Source of the DNA: Leptospira sp.
Lineage (GTDB): Bacteria > Spirochaetota > Leptospiria > Leptospirales > Leptospiraceae
NCBI GenBank assembly: GCA_027533185.1
Contig: JAPZTS010000001.1
Span: 62,001-126,000 of the forward strand
DNA length: 64,000 nt
Reading direction: 5' to 3'
This document shows positions 46,533 to 54,026 of this stretch, one piece after another. The stretch's first letter is position 1. Each line of letters begins with the position of its first letter. The position numbers were made by a program, and so were the translations under genes. The notes beneath the pieces are model-generated. The model worked only from the letters and a program-made list of their open reading frames with translations, was not told the DNA's origin and made no database searches.

Positions 46533-46620
46533 AAGGACGTAGTTTTCACGATCGCTTCGATCCAACTCTTACTCCCAAAAAAGCCCTTTCCTGTGGCTTG
46601 GTTTCCTTATGTCTCAAAAT

Positions 46621-46745
46621 AATATAGTCGCCTTTAAGCAGACTGAATTCCTTTAATAGACAATCTGTTCCGCATAACCTGAACCATATCTGAATATAAA
46701 GATTTGGTTGTAGAAAAACTCTTAGGAAGTTCCTATGTGGTAAAA
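46621..46745 (+). repeat. Dispersed structured repeat, copy D (reference copy)
   Basis: Full copy: ATATAG/CTATGT, GAATTCCT/AGGAA(G)TTC and AACCATATCT/AGATTTGGTT all present. The 40 bp to its left (TGGCTTGG..., TTATGTCTCAAAAT) resemble those left of copy A, so both lie at the same distance behind transposase remnants. The 3' third opens an 86-codon reading frame. Confidence 0.85.
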
Positions 46746-46964
46746 ATCAATGAAGATGAAGTTGATATCAATTCTGGAGAGTTAGGTAAAAGAAAATATA
46801 TTTGGATTTACGATGAACAAATAGAGGAAATTCAACCTGGAAAGACTACACAAGGGGAACTACATAAGATCATTGGCAAACAAATCAGTATTCGGATTTC
46901 TTTTAACTCATATTACAAAAGTTATATCGAAAAGGAAAGTACCGGCCTGTTGATAAAATCATAA
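46704..46964 (+). CDS. Small ORF whose start lies inside repeat D
   Basis: 86 codons from a TTG within the repeat. It begins VVEKLLGSSYVVKINEDEVDI and continues as IWIYDEQIEEIQPGKTTQGELHKIIGKQISIRI. The PGKTTQGELHKIIG part resembles the 'G-T-T-x-x-E-h-x-x-h-h-G' pattern of BamE/SmpA-like small lipoproteins, but there is no signal peptide. A degenerate copy (VEPGETTEH) exists near 48.8 kb. Probably the surviving 3' part of an older gene rather than a functional one. Confidence 0.35.
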   Translation: MVVEKLLGSSYVVKINEDEVDINSGELGKRKYIWIYDEQIEEIQPGKTTQGELHKIIGKQISIRISFNSYYKSYIEKESTGLLIKS

Positions 46965-47062
46965 TGTATTTTGATGGAGAAACAGATGTGAGCTAACTAG
47001 ATGGAGCGATAGAATATAAAACAAAGAAAGTAAAAAAAGTAGTTCTGTTTATTTACCAAGGG

Positions 47063-47371
47063 GTGATTCAGTTTTATTCAGTGGGAATTTTTCTTAATAA
47101 CGAAAGGTGGGAAATTGATCCTGCAAGCACAAAAGATGTAAAAGAGTATGGAACGCCAGACTGGCCGTATGTTGAATGTGATCGTAAGTTTTATGAAACG
47201 AAAATTCTTGGCTGGAATCCGAAGGAACATCTTCATCCTCATTTTATCACTGCACATGATCGGATTTGCTATTGGGAAGAACCTGACTTTCAAAAGTAAC
47301 TCAAAAAATCAGGTTATTTTGAGTTACTGGACGATCCACATTACGGAGCTAAGTTGGATTGTTGTAAGTAG
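47063..47371 (+). pseudogene. Interrupted gene, paralogue 1 of the EEPDF family
   Basis: The frame runs from GTG 47063 to TAG 47371 with one internal TAA at 47297-47299. Readable text: GIFLNNERWEIDPASTKD, HFITAHDRICYWEEPDFQK, then after the stop LKKSGYFELLDDPHYGAKL. The second paralogue at 48.84 kb shows that the text on both sides of the stop belongs together. Function unknown. Confidence 0.7.
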
Positions 47372-47412
47372 CGAAAAGAATTGATGCGTAGTCCAGCTTT
47401 TTTTTGTTAGTT

Positions 47413-48579
47413 CTATATTCCTTTTTCTTTCAATTCAGAAGCTGACCAGAGCGGAGAGCCAGACCCTCGTGAAGCGAGGGACTCGACAAGGAAGTAACTC
47501 GTACTTCTTCCACGTGCGTTATCTTTGACCAATAACTTTTGCTCAATGAGCGCTTGTATGTCTCTTGAGGCTGTGTCCTGAGAGCACTTCGCTATCTTTG
47601 CCCATTTGGAAGATGTTAGTTTTCCCTCGAAACCATCAAGGAGTTGATTCAGTAGCAACCTTTGCCTCTCGTTTATTGTTTTGAGAGCATGAATCTCCCA
47701 AAATGATGCTTTGCGAAACACAGTAGCAAGTGTGGATTCCGTGCCTGCGATTGCGCGGTCAAGGCAGTCAAGAAACCATTCCATCCATTCAGTTATGTCG
47801 AGACTGTTCCTCTGAGTTCTTTCCAGTATGTCGTAATAGGTCTTCCGTTCGGTACGTATTTGCGCAGACATACTATAAAAGCGTTGAGAACTCTGCTCGG
47901 AATGTGCGAGTGCCCAGTCTGCGATAGCCCTTGCAATGCGTCCGTTTCCATCGTCGAATGGGTGGACAGTGACAAACCAGAAATGCGCAAGTGCTGCTCT
48001 CAATACAGGATCCGTGTTATCTCTCTTGTTCGCCCATGCAACAAAAGTTGCCATTTCTGATTTGAGGCGCGAAGCTCTCGGAGCCTCGTAGTGAACTGTT
48101 TCTTTTCCAATGGGACCCGATATAACTTGCATCGGACCTTTCGTATCGTCGCGCCAGTCACCAACAATGATTTTATGGCTTCCGCTTCGTCCCGCTGGAA
48201 ACAAGGAAGCATGCCAGCCAAACAGCCTTTCGGTGGTCAATGGTTTATCAAAGTGTTGAGTGGCATCTAACATCATTTCAACGACGCCATCAACGTCGCG
48301 GTCTGAAGCAACGGCTCCCGCTATCTCCATCCCGAGTCGCCTCGCAATAGAGGAGCGCACTTGCTCATGAGAGAGTCTTTCTCCCTCAATTTCGCTGGTT
48401 TTGAGAACGTCGAGGGTGAGGGTTTCCAGTACTGCCTCATTACGGAGAGTAAAGCCCAGACCCTCCATGCGTCCAATTAGGCGGCCCTGGCGATGGCGGA
48501 CAGCGCTTAATTTGGTAGCCAGTCCTTTCTCATCCCAAGTGAAATTCGGCCAATTTTTTCGTTCATGGATATAAGCCAT
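47413..48579 (-). CDS. Fic/DOC adenylyltransferase with DUF4172 and winged-helix domains
   Basis: About 388 aa from ATG 48579 (the GTG at 48588 lacks a ribosome site). The DUF4172-type N-terminus (IHERKNWPNFTWDEKGLATKL) contains the inhibitory motif TSEIEGE, which fits (S/T)xxxE(G/N) of class II Fic proteins. The complete Fic motif HPFDDGNGRIAR follows, so AMP transfer is likely. The C-terminus is a winged helix (SKWAKIAKCSQDTASRDIQALIEQKLLV), suggesting DNA binding and self-regulation. Hand counts give 62% G+C in 48301-48360 and 53% in 48061-48120, far above the neighbours (22% in 44881-44940): a recent foreign gene. Confidence 0.92.
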   Translation of the reverse strand: MAYIHERKNWPNFTWDEKGLATKLSAVRHRQGRLIGRMEGLGFTLRNEAVLETLTLDVLKTSEIEGERLSHEQVRSSIARRLGMEIAGAVASDRDVDGVVEMMLDATQHFDKPLTTERLFGWHASLFPAGRSGSHKIIVGDWRDDTKGPMQVISGPIGKETVHYEAPRASRLKSEMATFVAWANKRDNTDPVLRAALAHFWFVTVHPFDDGNGRIARAIADWALAHSEQSSQRFYSMSAQIRTERKTYYDILERTQRNSLDITEWMEWFLDCLDRAIAGTESTLATVFRKASFWEIHALKTINERQRLLLNQLLDGFEGKLTSSKWAKIAKCSQDTASRDIQALIEQKLLVKDNARGRSTSYFLVESLASRGSGSPLWSASELKEKGI

Positions 48580-48592
48580 TCTACGCACCCTA

Positions 48593-48676
48593 TGCGGAGA
48601 TTATACCCCTTATTCTCCGCACAGTCAATTATAATATCCGCAAAAATTGCGGAGTTTATTTTCCGTATTCTCCGCA
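48593..48676 (-). promoter_or_regulatory. Cluster of TCCGCA half-sites in the fic promoter
   Basis: TCCGCAA-AAA-TTGCGGA (48637-48653) is a perfect palindrome. Further half-sites: TGCGGAGA 48593-48600, TTCTCCGCA 48613-48621 and 48668-48676. Five half-sites in 84 bp directly upstream of fic suggest an operator bound cooperatively, possibly by the winged-helix tail of the Fic protein itself. Confidence 0.65.
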
Positions 48677-48683
48677 AGGGAGA

Positions 48684-49057
48684 GCATTCTGTCACGAAAA
48701 CCTTAGATCATATCTTATTTAAAAGGGCACAGGATTATGTAATTGATGATGAGGATATCTCACGTCCTGGGAATATTCAGAGAGAATAGCATGCTACAAA
48801 GTTACTTGATTTGGTGGAACCAGGCGAGACTACAGAACATTAATGCTAGTAAAGAAATCTGCTACTGAGAGGAGCCAGATTTTGAAAAGAGGCTATCAGA
48901 AAACAAGGAATACCGCGATTTCCTAAATGATTCGCATTATGGAAAAAAAATAGTAGAGATGGGATATATTCTACCTGTAGCAAAATGGCAGGGGATATTG
49001 GAAAAGCGACCGGCTCGCCCCAAGGAGTTAAAATATAATCACCTTCAAGCCTATTGA
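48684..49057 (+). pseudogene. Degenerate second copy of the repeat-D cassette, with EEPDF paralogue 2
   Basis: The left end (48684-48725) resembles the middle of the repeat (GAGCATTCTGTCACG...CATATCTTAT). A short coding trace, DYVIDDEDI and VEPGETTEH, parallels the ORF at 46704. From 48850 the frame reads KEICY, TGA at 48866-48868, EEPDFEKRLSENKEYRDF, LNDSHYGKKIVEM and ends at TGA 49055-49057 inside repeat E. TGA stands where paralogue 1 has TGG (Trp). So repeat, ORF and EEPDF gene were duplicated as a block, and fic now lies between the two blocks. Confidence 0.65.
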
Positions 49058-49154
49058 CTTCCTAGAATGATCAAACTGTCCCGCATAACAGGATTTGTTC
49101 CCAGGTATACCGACTTGGTTGTGGAAAAACGAGTATTAAATTCCTATGTGGTAA
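49032..49154 (+). repeat. Dispersed structured repeat, copy E (diverged)
   Basis: AATATAATCACC at the left and TTCCTATGTGG at the right match; the inner stem is changed (CAGGATTTGTTCCC...). The 3' third translates DLVVEKRVLNSYVVK, still similar at protein level to the other copies. Confidence 0.75.
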
Positions 49155-49316
49155 AGAATTTACGGGAGAGTGTGACCGCATAAGTCTCACTGCCGAGTCT
49201 CATGGAATTCGAAAATCAACAGGCAAAGCATAAAAAAACCAATACCACTTTCTCTTTATTTAAAAGAATGGAAGGATAATTAAGGTTCAGGAGTATTTCG
49301 ATACCGTACATGCTGA
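49155..49316. other. Spacer without recognisable features
   Basis: Multiple stops in all frames; an A-rich coding trace continues from repeat E (NLRESVTA) and ends in TAA. No RNA or motif seen. Confidence 0.3.
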
Positions 49317-49743
49317 CTGGGTAGAGAATCCATAATTGGAGATAATTGTGCCTTAGGTGGTTTTGTGTTTTGGACTTTACTCGTAGGCTTTAGTCTTACA
49401 TCTTACCGAAGTATCTTTGTGCTTACAGGCAAAAAAAATCAAATGAATTCCATGCGGGTATAAAACATGGTTCAAAGTTCAATTGGCGTTTTAACAGAGC
49501 ACACATCAACTGCTTGGAGAATATTCCTTTGTTTGTCGCTGTGGCTTTTTTGAGTGTGAGTTTACAAAAGGTTGACTCATTTGTAAACCAAGTCGCTCTG
49601 ATCATCTTAGTAGCTAGAGTTTATAAACGATTACTCATTTGATATCTGGATCCCCTCTGTTTGTAAATATTCGATTTACCTTCTACTCCATCCAAATCTT
49701 TTCCTATCTTGCCATTCTTCTCCACGTATTTTCCATTTTGTAG
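49317..49743 (+). pseudogene. MAPEG-family membrane protein gene with two frameshifts
   Basis: Part 1: CALGGFVFWTLLVGFSLTSYRSIF, up to a run of eight A at 49433. Part 2, in another frame: EFHAGIKHGSKFNWRFNRAHINCLEN, then IPLFVAVAFLSVSLQ, the MAPEG core (HG..n.R..RAH.N..E..p). Part 3, third frame: HLISGSPLFVNIRFTFYSIQIFSYLAILLHVFSIL, ending at TAG 49741-49743. One A missing in the poly-A run and a second shift near 49636 explain the breaks. MAPEG proteins include glutathione S-transferase-like membrane enzymes. Not functional as read. Confidence 0.75.
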
Positions 49744-49760
49744 ATGAAATAAATTTCCGA

Positions 49761-49794
49761 AAAAGTGCATCTCGTAAAAAAGATGCACTTTTTT
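49761..49794 (+). terminator. Strong rho-independent terminator
   Basis: A perfect 12-bp stem, 49761-49772 with 49781-49792, ends in T-rich sequence. It insulates the GMC oxidoreductase operon, whose operator starts 7 bp later. Confidence 0.8.
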
Positions 49795-49800
49795 GCTTGA

Positions 49801-49820
49801 AAAATATACGCGTATATTTT
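49801..49820 (+). promoter_or_regulatory. TetR-type operator 1 (GMC operon)
   Basis: A perfect 20-bp palindrome centred on ACGCGT, core TATACGCGTATA. The same core is found at 54571-54584 and, with two mismatches, at 52326-52339. It lies 12 bp before the start codon at 49832, where a bound repressor would block transcription. Confidence 0.85.
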
Positions 49821-49831
49821 TAGGTCAAAGA

Positions 49832-50377
49832 ATGTTTGCGAAGTCTGTATCGAGAAAAAAATTCCTGATTGGATCTTTCGGTGCCTTGGGTCTTTACTTT
49901 GTCCTAAGCCCTTATTTGGGAAAGAGTTTAAAGACTTTATTTTTATCTAAAAACCAGTCTAAGGTCATCTGGTTGTATCTTTCCGCACTTTTGCCTCCTA
50001 GCTATGAAACGCAAATTGAATATCGCAATACCCTCATCCAAAGAATGGATGAGGAGCTTTACTTTGTGAACGATTCGATTCAAGGAGAATTCGATAGTGC
50101 TCTCCTTCTTGTAGAATTTTATCCTTGGATTTTGGGCAATTGGTCCTCCTTTTCCAAATTGAAACGGGAAGAAGCCTTAGAATGTATCCAAAAAGGTATC
50201 CAAAGCAAAAACCTATCTGTAAGGGCGGCATTTTCTAGTTTACGAATGTTATGCTATCTGATCCATTACGGACAAAAAGAATCATGGAAGGACATACAAT
50301 ATGAAGGTCCGTTCGCTGCATTTCCTGAAAAAATTTCGGAAACAAGAGCCTATTATAAAGAGCAGATAGGGGCTTAG
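49832..50377 (+). CDS. Membrane-anchored small subunit associated with GMC oxidoreductase
   Basis: About 181 aa from ATG 49832; the TTG at 49793 would place coding sequence through terminator and operator. N-terminus SRKKFLIGSFGALGLYFVL is a membrane anchor or Tat-like signal with an RK pair. The rest is helical (LPPSYETQIEYRNTLIQRMDEELYFVND, FYPWILGNWSSFSKLKREEALECI), resembling subunit 3 of gluconate 2-dehydrogenase-type complexes and the small partner proteins found before GMC oxidases. The GMC gene follows after 1 bp. Probable role: export or membrane attachment of the flavoenzyme. Confidence 0.65.
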   Translation: MFAKSVSRKKFLIGSFGALGLYFVLSPYLGKSLKTLFLSKNQSKVIWLYLSALLPPSYETQIEYRNTLIQRMDEELYFVNDSIQGEFDSALLLVEFYPWILGNWSSFSKLKREEALECIQKGIQSKNLSVRAAFSSLRMLCYLIHYGQKESWKDIQYEGPFAAFPEKISETRAYYKEQIGA

Positions 50378-50378
50378 T

Positions 50379-51941
50379 GTGAAGAATCTATTTGAATGGA
50401 AGGATTACCCTCAAGTAAGTAAGATCAAAACAAAAGTTTGCATCATTGGCTCTGGATGTGGGGGAGCCACACTGGCACTTGAATTGCAAAAATCCGGTAT
50501 TGAGACGATCATTATTGAGAAAGGTGGCTATTACCCAACTTCTAGTTTTGACAACTGGGAGTTGAATATGGCGGGGAAAATTTCTGCAGAAAGAAATCTG
50601 CAGATGGATATGCAATATTCTATGAATTTAGTTTATGGGAACAATGTCGGCGGTGCTTCTGTGCACTACTGGGCTGATAGTTATCGAACGCCTGAAGATC
50701 GTTTGGTGCGTTGGCAAGAGGAATTTAGTATCAAACACCATGGTCCAAAAGACTTAAATCCTTATTGGGACATTTTAGAAAAACGACTCAATGTCCATGA
50801 GCCTAAAAAAGAATATTATAATTTAATGAATCAAAAAATGAAATTGGCGTCTAACGGACTCTCTTGGTCAGGCCATCCTGTCCCCCAAGCTAGAAAGAAT
50901 TGCCAAAAATCTGGTCATTGTATGCAGGGATGTGCCTTCGGAGCCAAACAATCTCAACTTGTCACGCATATAGATGAGTTTATGCAAGTTGGCGGTCGTA
51001 TCTATGCTGATTTGGAAGCAGATGTTTTTGCAACAGTGGAAGGGCAAACAGCGAAGGAAATAAACTCTCTCCAGGCATCGGTGATCGATAGGTCTAGAGG
51101 CAAAAAAAACGGCCAGACCGTAGACATTCTGGCTGAAGTCTATATTGTGGCTGCCGGCGGTTTCCAAAGCTCAGCTCTACTTTTGAAACAAGGTTGGAAA
51201 CAACAATTGCCAGCTTTAGGAGAATATTTTGGAATGAATGCCTCACCTATGGTGCATGCCATATTCGAAGAAAGTATGGTCTCCTACAGAAATATTCCTG
51301 CGGCCTTTGGGATAGATGAGTTCCGATTAGCACGATTTAACGCAAAGAACGAATATACGGAAGGAGGTTTTATGCTCATGGCAAACCAACTCCAGCCCGG
51401 AACATTCGCATCCATGATCCCTTTGGTTGGCGAGAAACATTTTGAATGGATGAGCTCTTACAAGCAAGTCGGAGGAACAATAGGATGGATAGATGATTTT
51501 TCCGATGAACTGGGAAACATTGAAATGGATGGTAAAAAAAGATTGGTTCGCGCACCAAATGGAAAAAAAACCAGAAAACAAATCTTAGATCTTTTGAAAA
51601 AACAAGTCATTCTCAATTTTAAAGTCGGAGCCAAAAAGGTGTTGGTTGCTACTGTAAGCGGAATCGAAATGAAATCTATCAATGAAATCTCCAGACTGGA
51701 TTCCCTAGAATTGCAACCACATTCCTTACTCATGGCTGCTCCTCATCCTTTTGGAGGATGTCGTATGGGTGAGGATCCAAAACTATCTGTTGTAAATTTC
51801 GAACACCAAGTCCATGGATTCCGCAATCTTTATGTTGCAGATTCTTCCGTTTTTCCAACTGGACCTTCAGTGGACCCAAGTTTTACCATTATGGCATTTA
51901 GCATGCGTTTGGCTGATTTTTTAAAGGGAAAACTTATATGA
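50379..51941 (+). CDS. GMC-family FAD-dependent oxidoreductase
   Basis: 520 aa from GTG 50379. N-terminal Rossmann motif in KVCIIGSGCGGATLALELQ, ending with the acidic IIIEKGG. The flavin-linked segment YGNNVGGASVHYWADSYR follows, and a cysteine cluster in CQKSGHCMQGCAFGAKQS typical of long-chain alcohol or sterol oxidase-like members. The C-terminal signature holds the catalytic His in PHPFGGCRMG and ADSSVFPTGPSVDPSFTIMA. It oxidises an alcohol; the acceptor and substrate are unknown. Neighbours (double-hotdog thioesterase, beta-barrel, TetR) point to lipid alcohols, which is inference. ATGA overlap with the next gene. Confidence 0.88.
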   Translation: MKNLFEWKDYPQVSKIKTKVCIIGSGCGGATLALELQKSGIETIIIEKGGYYPTSSFDNWELNMAGKISAERNLQMDMQYSMNLVYGNNVGGASVHYWADSYRTPEDRLVRWQEEFSIKHHGPKDLNPYWDILEKRLNVHEPKKEYYNLMNQKMKLASNGLSWSGHPVPQARKNCQKSGHCMQGCAFGAKQSQLVTHIDEFMQVGGRIYADLEADVFATVEGQTAKEINSLQASVIDRSRGKKNGQTVDILAEVYIVAAGGFQSSALLLKQGWKQQLPALGEYFGMNASPMVHAIFEESMVSYRNIPAAFGIDEFRLARFNAKNEYTEGGFMLMANQLQPGTFASMIPLVGEKHFEWMSSYKQVGGTIGWIDDFSDELGNIEMDGKKRLVRAPNGKKTRKQILDLLKKQVILNFKVGAKKVLVATVSGIEMKSINEISRLDSLELQPHSLLMAAPHPFGGCRMGEDPKLSVVNFEHQVHGFRNLYVADSSVFPTGPSVDPSFTIMAFSMRLADFLKGKLI

Positions 51942-52306
51942 AGATACTTCTTAGGAGCATATTGAGTGCAGTTGTTTTCACTAGTCTTTGGAGTACCTGG
52001 GCATATTTTGCAAATGTAAATTTTGGTTCAGAGTATGCAAAAAAAGCTGCCATCACACAGGGAAGTTTTACTCTGATCAATTCTTTTGTGTATACCCTTA
52101 TTTTGGAATTTCTCCTGAACCATTTCGAAGGGAAGAAGCATTGGATTGCATTTCTCATTCCCAATCTCATTGTTTCCATCGTTTTACCTCTTTTGCATAT
52201 AAAGAGGGGAACTCCAAATGTATTTTTTACTGTATTGCCTGTTTTACTCCTTATTTATTTGATCTCTGGGATCTATACCTACAGAAAGGAAGCTGTTAAA
52301 AGATGA
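51938..52306 (+). CDS. Small four-helix membrane protein
   Basis: 122 aa. Four hydrophobic segments: LLRSILSAVVFTSLWSTWAYF, FTLINSFVYTLILEFLL, WIAFLIPNLIVSIVLPLLH and VFFTVLPVLLLIYLISGIYTY. It overlaps the GMC stop by ATGA, so it belongs to the same operon and may anchor the oxidoreductase or pass electrons; no haem or quinone ligands are obvious. Family not recognised. Confidence 0.65.
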   Translation: MKILLRSILSAVVFTSLWSTWAYFANVNFGSEYAKKAAITQGSFTLINSFVYTLILEFLLNHFEGKKHWIAFLIPNLIVSIVLPLLHIKRGTPNVFFTVLPVLLLIYLISGIYTYRKEAVKR

Positions 52307-52325
52307 AATTTTTTTATCAAATAAA

Positions 52326-52339
52326 ATGTACGCGTATAC
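52326..52339 (+). promoter_or_regulatory. TetR-type operator 2 (thioesterase-tetR unit)
   Basis: ATGTACGCGTATAC matches the perfect operator GTATACGCGTATAC at 12 of 14 positions, sharing the central TACGCGTATAC. It stands 125 bp upstream of the thioesterase gene, in the 157-bp gap between the two operons. Confidence 0.75.
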
Positions 52340-52463
52340 TAATATGGGAATCTCAAATGGTAAATCTTAGATATCATCCTCTACCCCCTACTTGTGCGGC
52401 TTGTATTAGAATTTCCTCATTCTTTGCAAAAGTACATTTAAAAAACAAGAGAGGGCTCCTTTC

Positions 52464-53318
52464 ATGAATGAATTAGGAAAAGACTACACAAACCATTACG
52501 TCACTCGCATCGGAGATATAGACTACAACGAACATGTCAATGGTTCTCGTTATGAGTTCTTTTGTGAGGATGCCCGAATGCAATCATTGAGTGTTATGGG
52601 CATTAACATAAAAAAATTGATCAAAAACCATACAGCACTCCAACACAAAGGTTCCCATTTCCAATTTCTCAAACAAAGGACATGGAATGAAATTCTAAAA
52701 ATTGAAACGACATTTGATTGGATTGAAAATGACCAGATCCAATGGAATCATCTGATTTATGAAATGGAGTCTGGTGAGTTGGCGGCAAAACTTATCAGAG
52801 TAGATTCTTTAGAAGAGTTTGAAGGAAAAGATAAAGATTTGATTCAATTATATGCAGCGAAAAATAAAGAATGGATCTTTCCAGACCAAAATACCGAGCT
52901 CAATCCGGAAAGCAATGTTTTTGAGTTTTCATTGCGTGCAAATACTTCCGATCGAAATGGATTCCATGTGTATCCCCTGCACCAAATGTTTAAACTTGTG
53001 GAGGAAGTCCGCTGGCTTTTTAGTGAAGGTATGGGATTGAGCTTAGAAGCCGCAAAAGAGTTGGACTGTATTTTTTTCACGACAGAGAGTAAGCTCATCG
53101 AAACAGCAAAGCTTATCCCAGGTAAAAGTATCCAAGTAAAAGCCTTTATTTCAGACTATAAAAAGGTAGCATGCACCTTGCAGCAGTTATTCTTTCAGGG
53201 AAATGAGGCAAAGCCATTTTTATCCGTAAAAGAAACAATGCTTGCGATCTCTCCAACTAGAATAGCTCCGCGCAAGATACCCGATGAATTGTTCCATCGG
53301 TTTCTAAAATCTCCTTGA
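52464..53318 (+). CDS. Double-hotdog acyl thioesterase-like protein
   Basis: 284 aa with two hotdog domains. The first starts HYVTRIGDIDYNEHVNGSRYEFFCEDARMQSL, the tyr-x-x-asn-H-V pattern of 4-hydroxybenzoyl-CoA/FatB-type thioesterases. The second begins near residue 150 (FEFSLRANTSDRNGFHVYPLHQMFKLVEEVRWLFSEGMG) and keeps the long central helix. Such proteins hydrolyse acyl-CoA or acyl-ACP. Cytosolic. The tetR gene follows after 15 bp, and operator 2 controls both, by inference. Confidence 0.78.
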   Translation: MNELGKDYTNHYVTRIGDIDYNEHVNGSRYEFFCEDARMQSLSVMGINIKKLIKNHTALQHKGSHFQFLKQRTWNEILKIETTFDWIENDQIQWNHLIYEMESGELAAKLIRVDSLEEFEGKDKDLIQLYAAKNKEWIFPDQNTELNPESNVFEFSLRANTSDRNGFHVYPLHQMFKLVEEVRWLFSEGMGLSLEAAKELDCIFFTTESKLIETAKLIPGKSIQVKAFISDYKKVACTLQQLFFQGNEAKPFLSVKETMLAISPTRIAPRKIPDELFHRFLKSP

Positions 53319-53333
53319 AACTGACAAAATTCT

Positions 53334-54017
53334 TTGCCCTATGGTTGGAAGGTGCAAAAGAAAGAGAATCCAAATTCCAAATCCTTCCGTTCCCAATCCA
53401 AGAACACATCCTCTCCGAGCCAGGAAAAAGATCTGCTTGTCCGCGCTCAGATTTTAGAGGTCGCAAGAAAGACTGTACTCAAAAAAGGTTATGAGGCTCT
53501 TTCCATTCGAACCTTGATGGCGGAGATCGACTATTCACCTATGGTTTTCTATCGTTATTTTACAAACAAAAGATCTTTACTCCACCATTTATGGGTCGAT
53601 ATCTTTGAGGCATTGATTCATTCTGTTGAAAAGCATTTGGATCTTAAGAAACCTGAATCTGGCTCTCGCATCAAAAAAATAGTCACCGGAAATATAGAGT
53701 TTTGGCTTAAGCATCCAGATAAGTATAAGATTGTCTATCTGCATCCTGACTATATAGAAGAAGGGGAGGAGGATCGGTTCTTCGTTGATTCTCCGCTTAT
53801 ACAATCTTATCTAGAAAGGTTAATCCAAGTGGTCGCATGGGAAAAACAAGCACGAAGGATTGGAAAGGATCTATCGGAAATGGATATCCTTCGATCGATG
53901 GTGGTCCTCGTCCAAGGGGTTTGCCATTCCTTGGTGACGGTGGGTGAATTCCCTTGGGGTTCGCATAAAAAATTGTACCAGACAATGGTTAATATCTGGT
54001 ACAAAGGGCTCCAGTGA
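53334..54017 (+). CDS. TetR family regulator of the GMC/thioesterase regulon
   Basis: About 227 aa. Helix-turn-helix at about 40-75: ILEVARKTVLKKGYEALSIRTLMAEIDYSPMVFYRYFTNKRSLLHHLW. The C-terminal ligand domain includes NIEFWLKHPDKYKIVYLHPDYIEEGEEDRFF. The start codon is uncertain (TTG 53334 or GTG 53352; neither has a good ribosome site). Three TATACGCGTATA-type operators flank its own operon, the GMC operon and the beta-barrel gene, so this protein is the obvious candidate repressor. Ligand presumably an acyl or alcohol compound, inferred. Confidence 0.85.
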   Translation: MPYGWKVQKKENPNSKSFRSQSKNTSSPSQEKDLLVRAQILEVARKTVLKKGYEALSIRTLMAEIDYSPMVFYRYFTNKRSLLHHLWVDIFEALIHSVEKHLDLKKPESGSRIKKIVTGNIEFWLKHPDKYKIVYLHPDYIEEGEEDRFFVDSPLIQSYLERLIQVVAWEKQARRIGKDLSEMDILRSMVVLVQGVCHSLVTVGEFPWGSHKKLYQTMVNIWYKGLQ

Positions 54018-54026
54018 TGGCAGGAT

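Noticed and set aside
49423..49605. Minus-strand ORF inside the MAPEG remnant
   Set aside because: It is the shadow of the MAPEG frames, which carry recognisable motifs.
49793..49831. TTG start of the small GMC-associated subunit
   Set aside because: The coding region would run through a terminator tail and the TetR operator palindrome.
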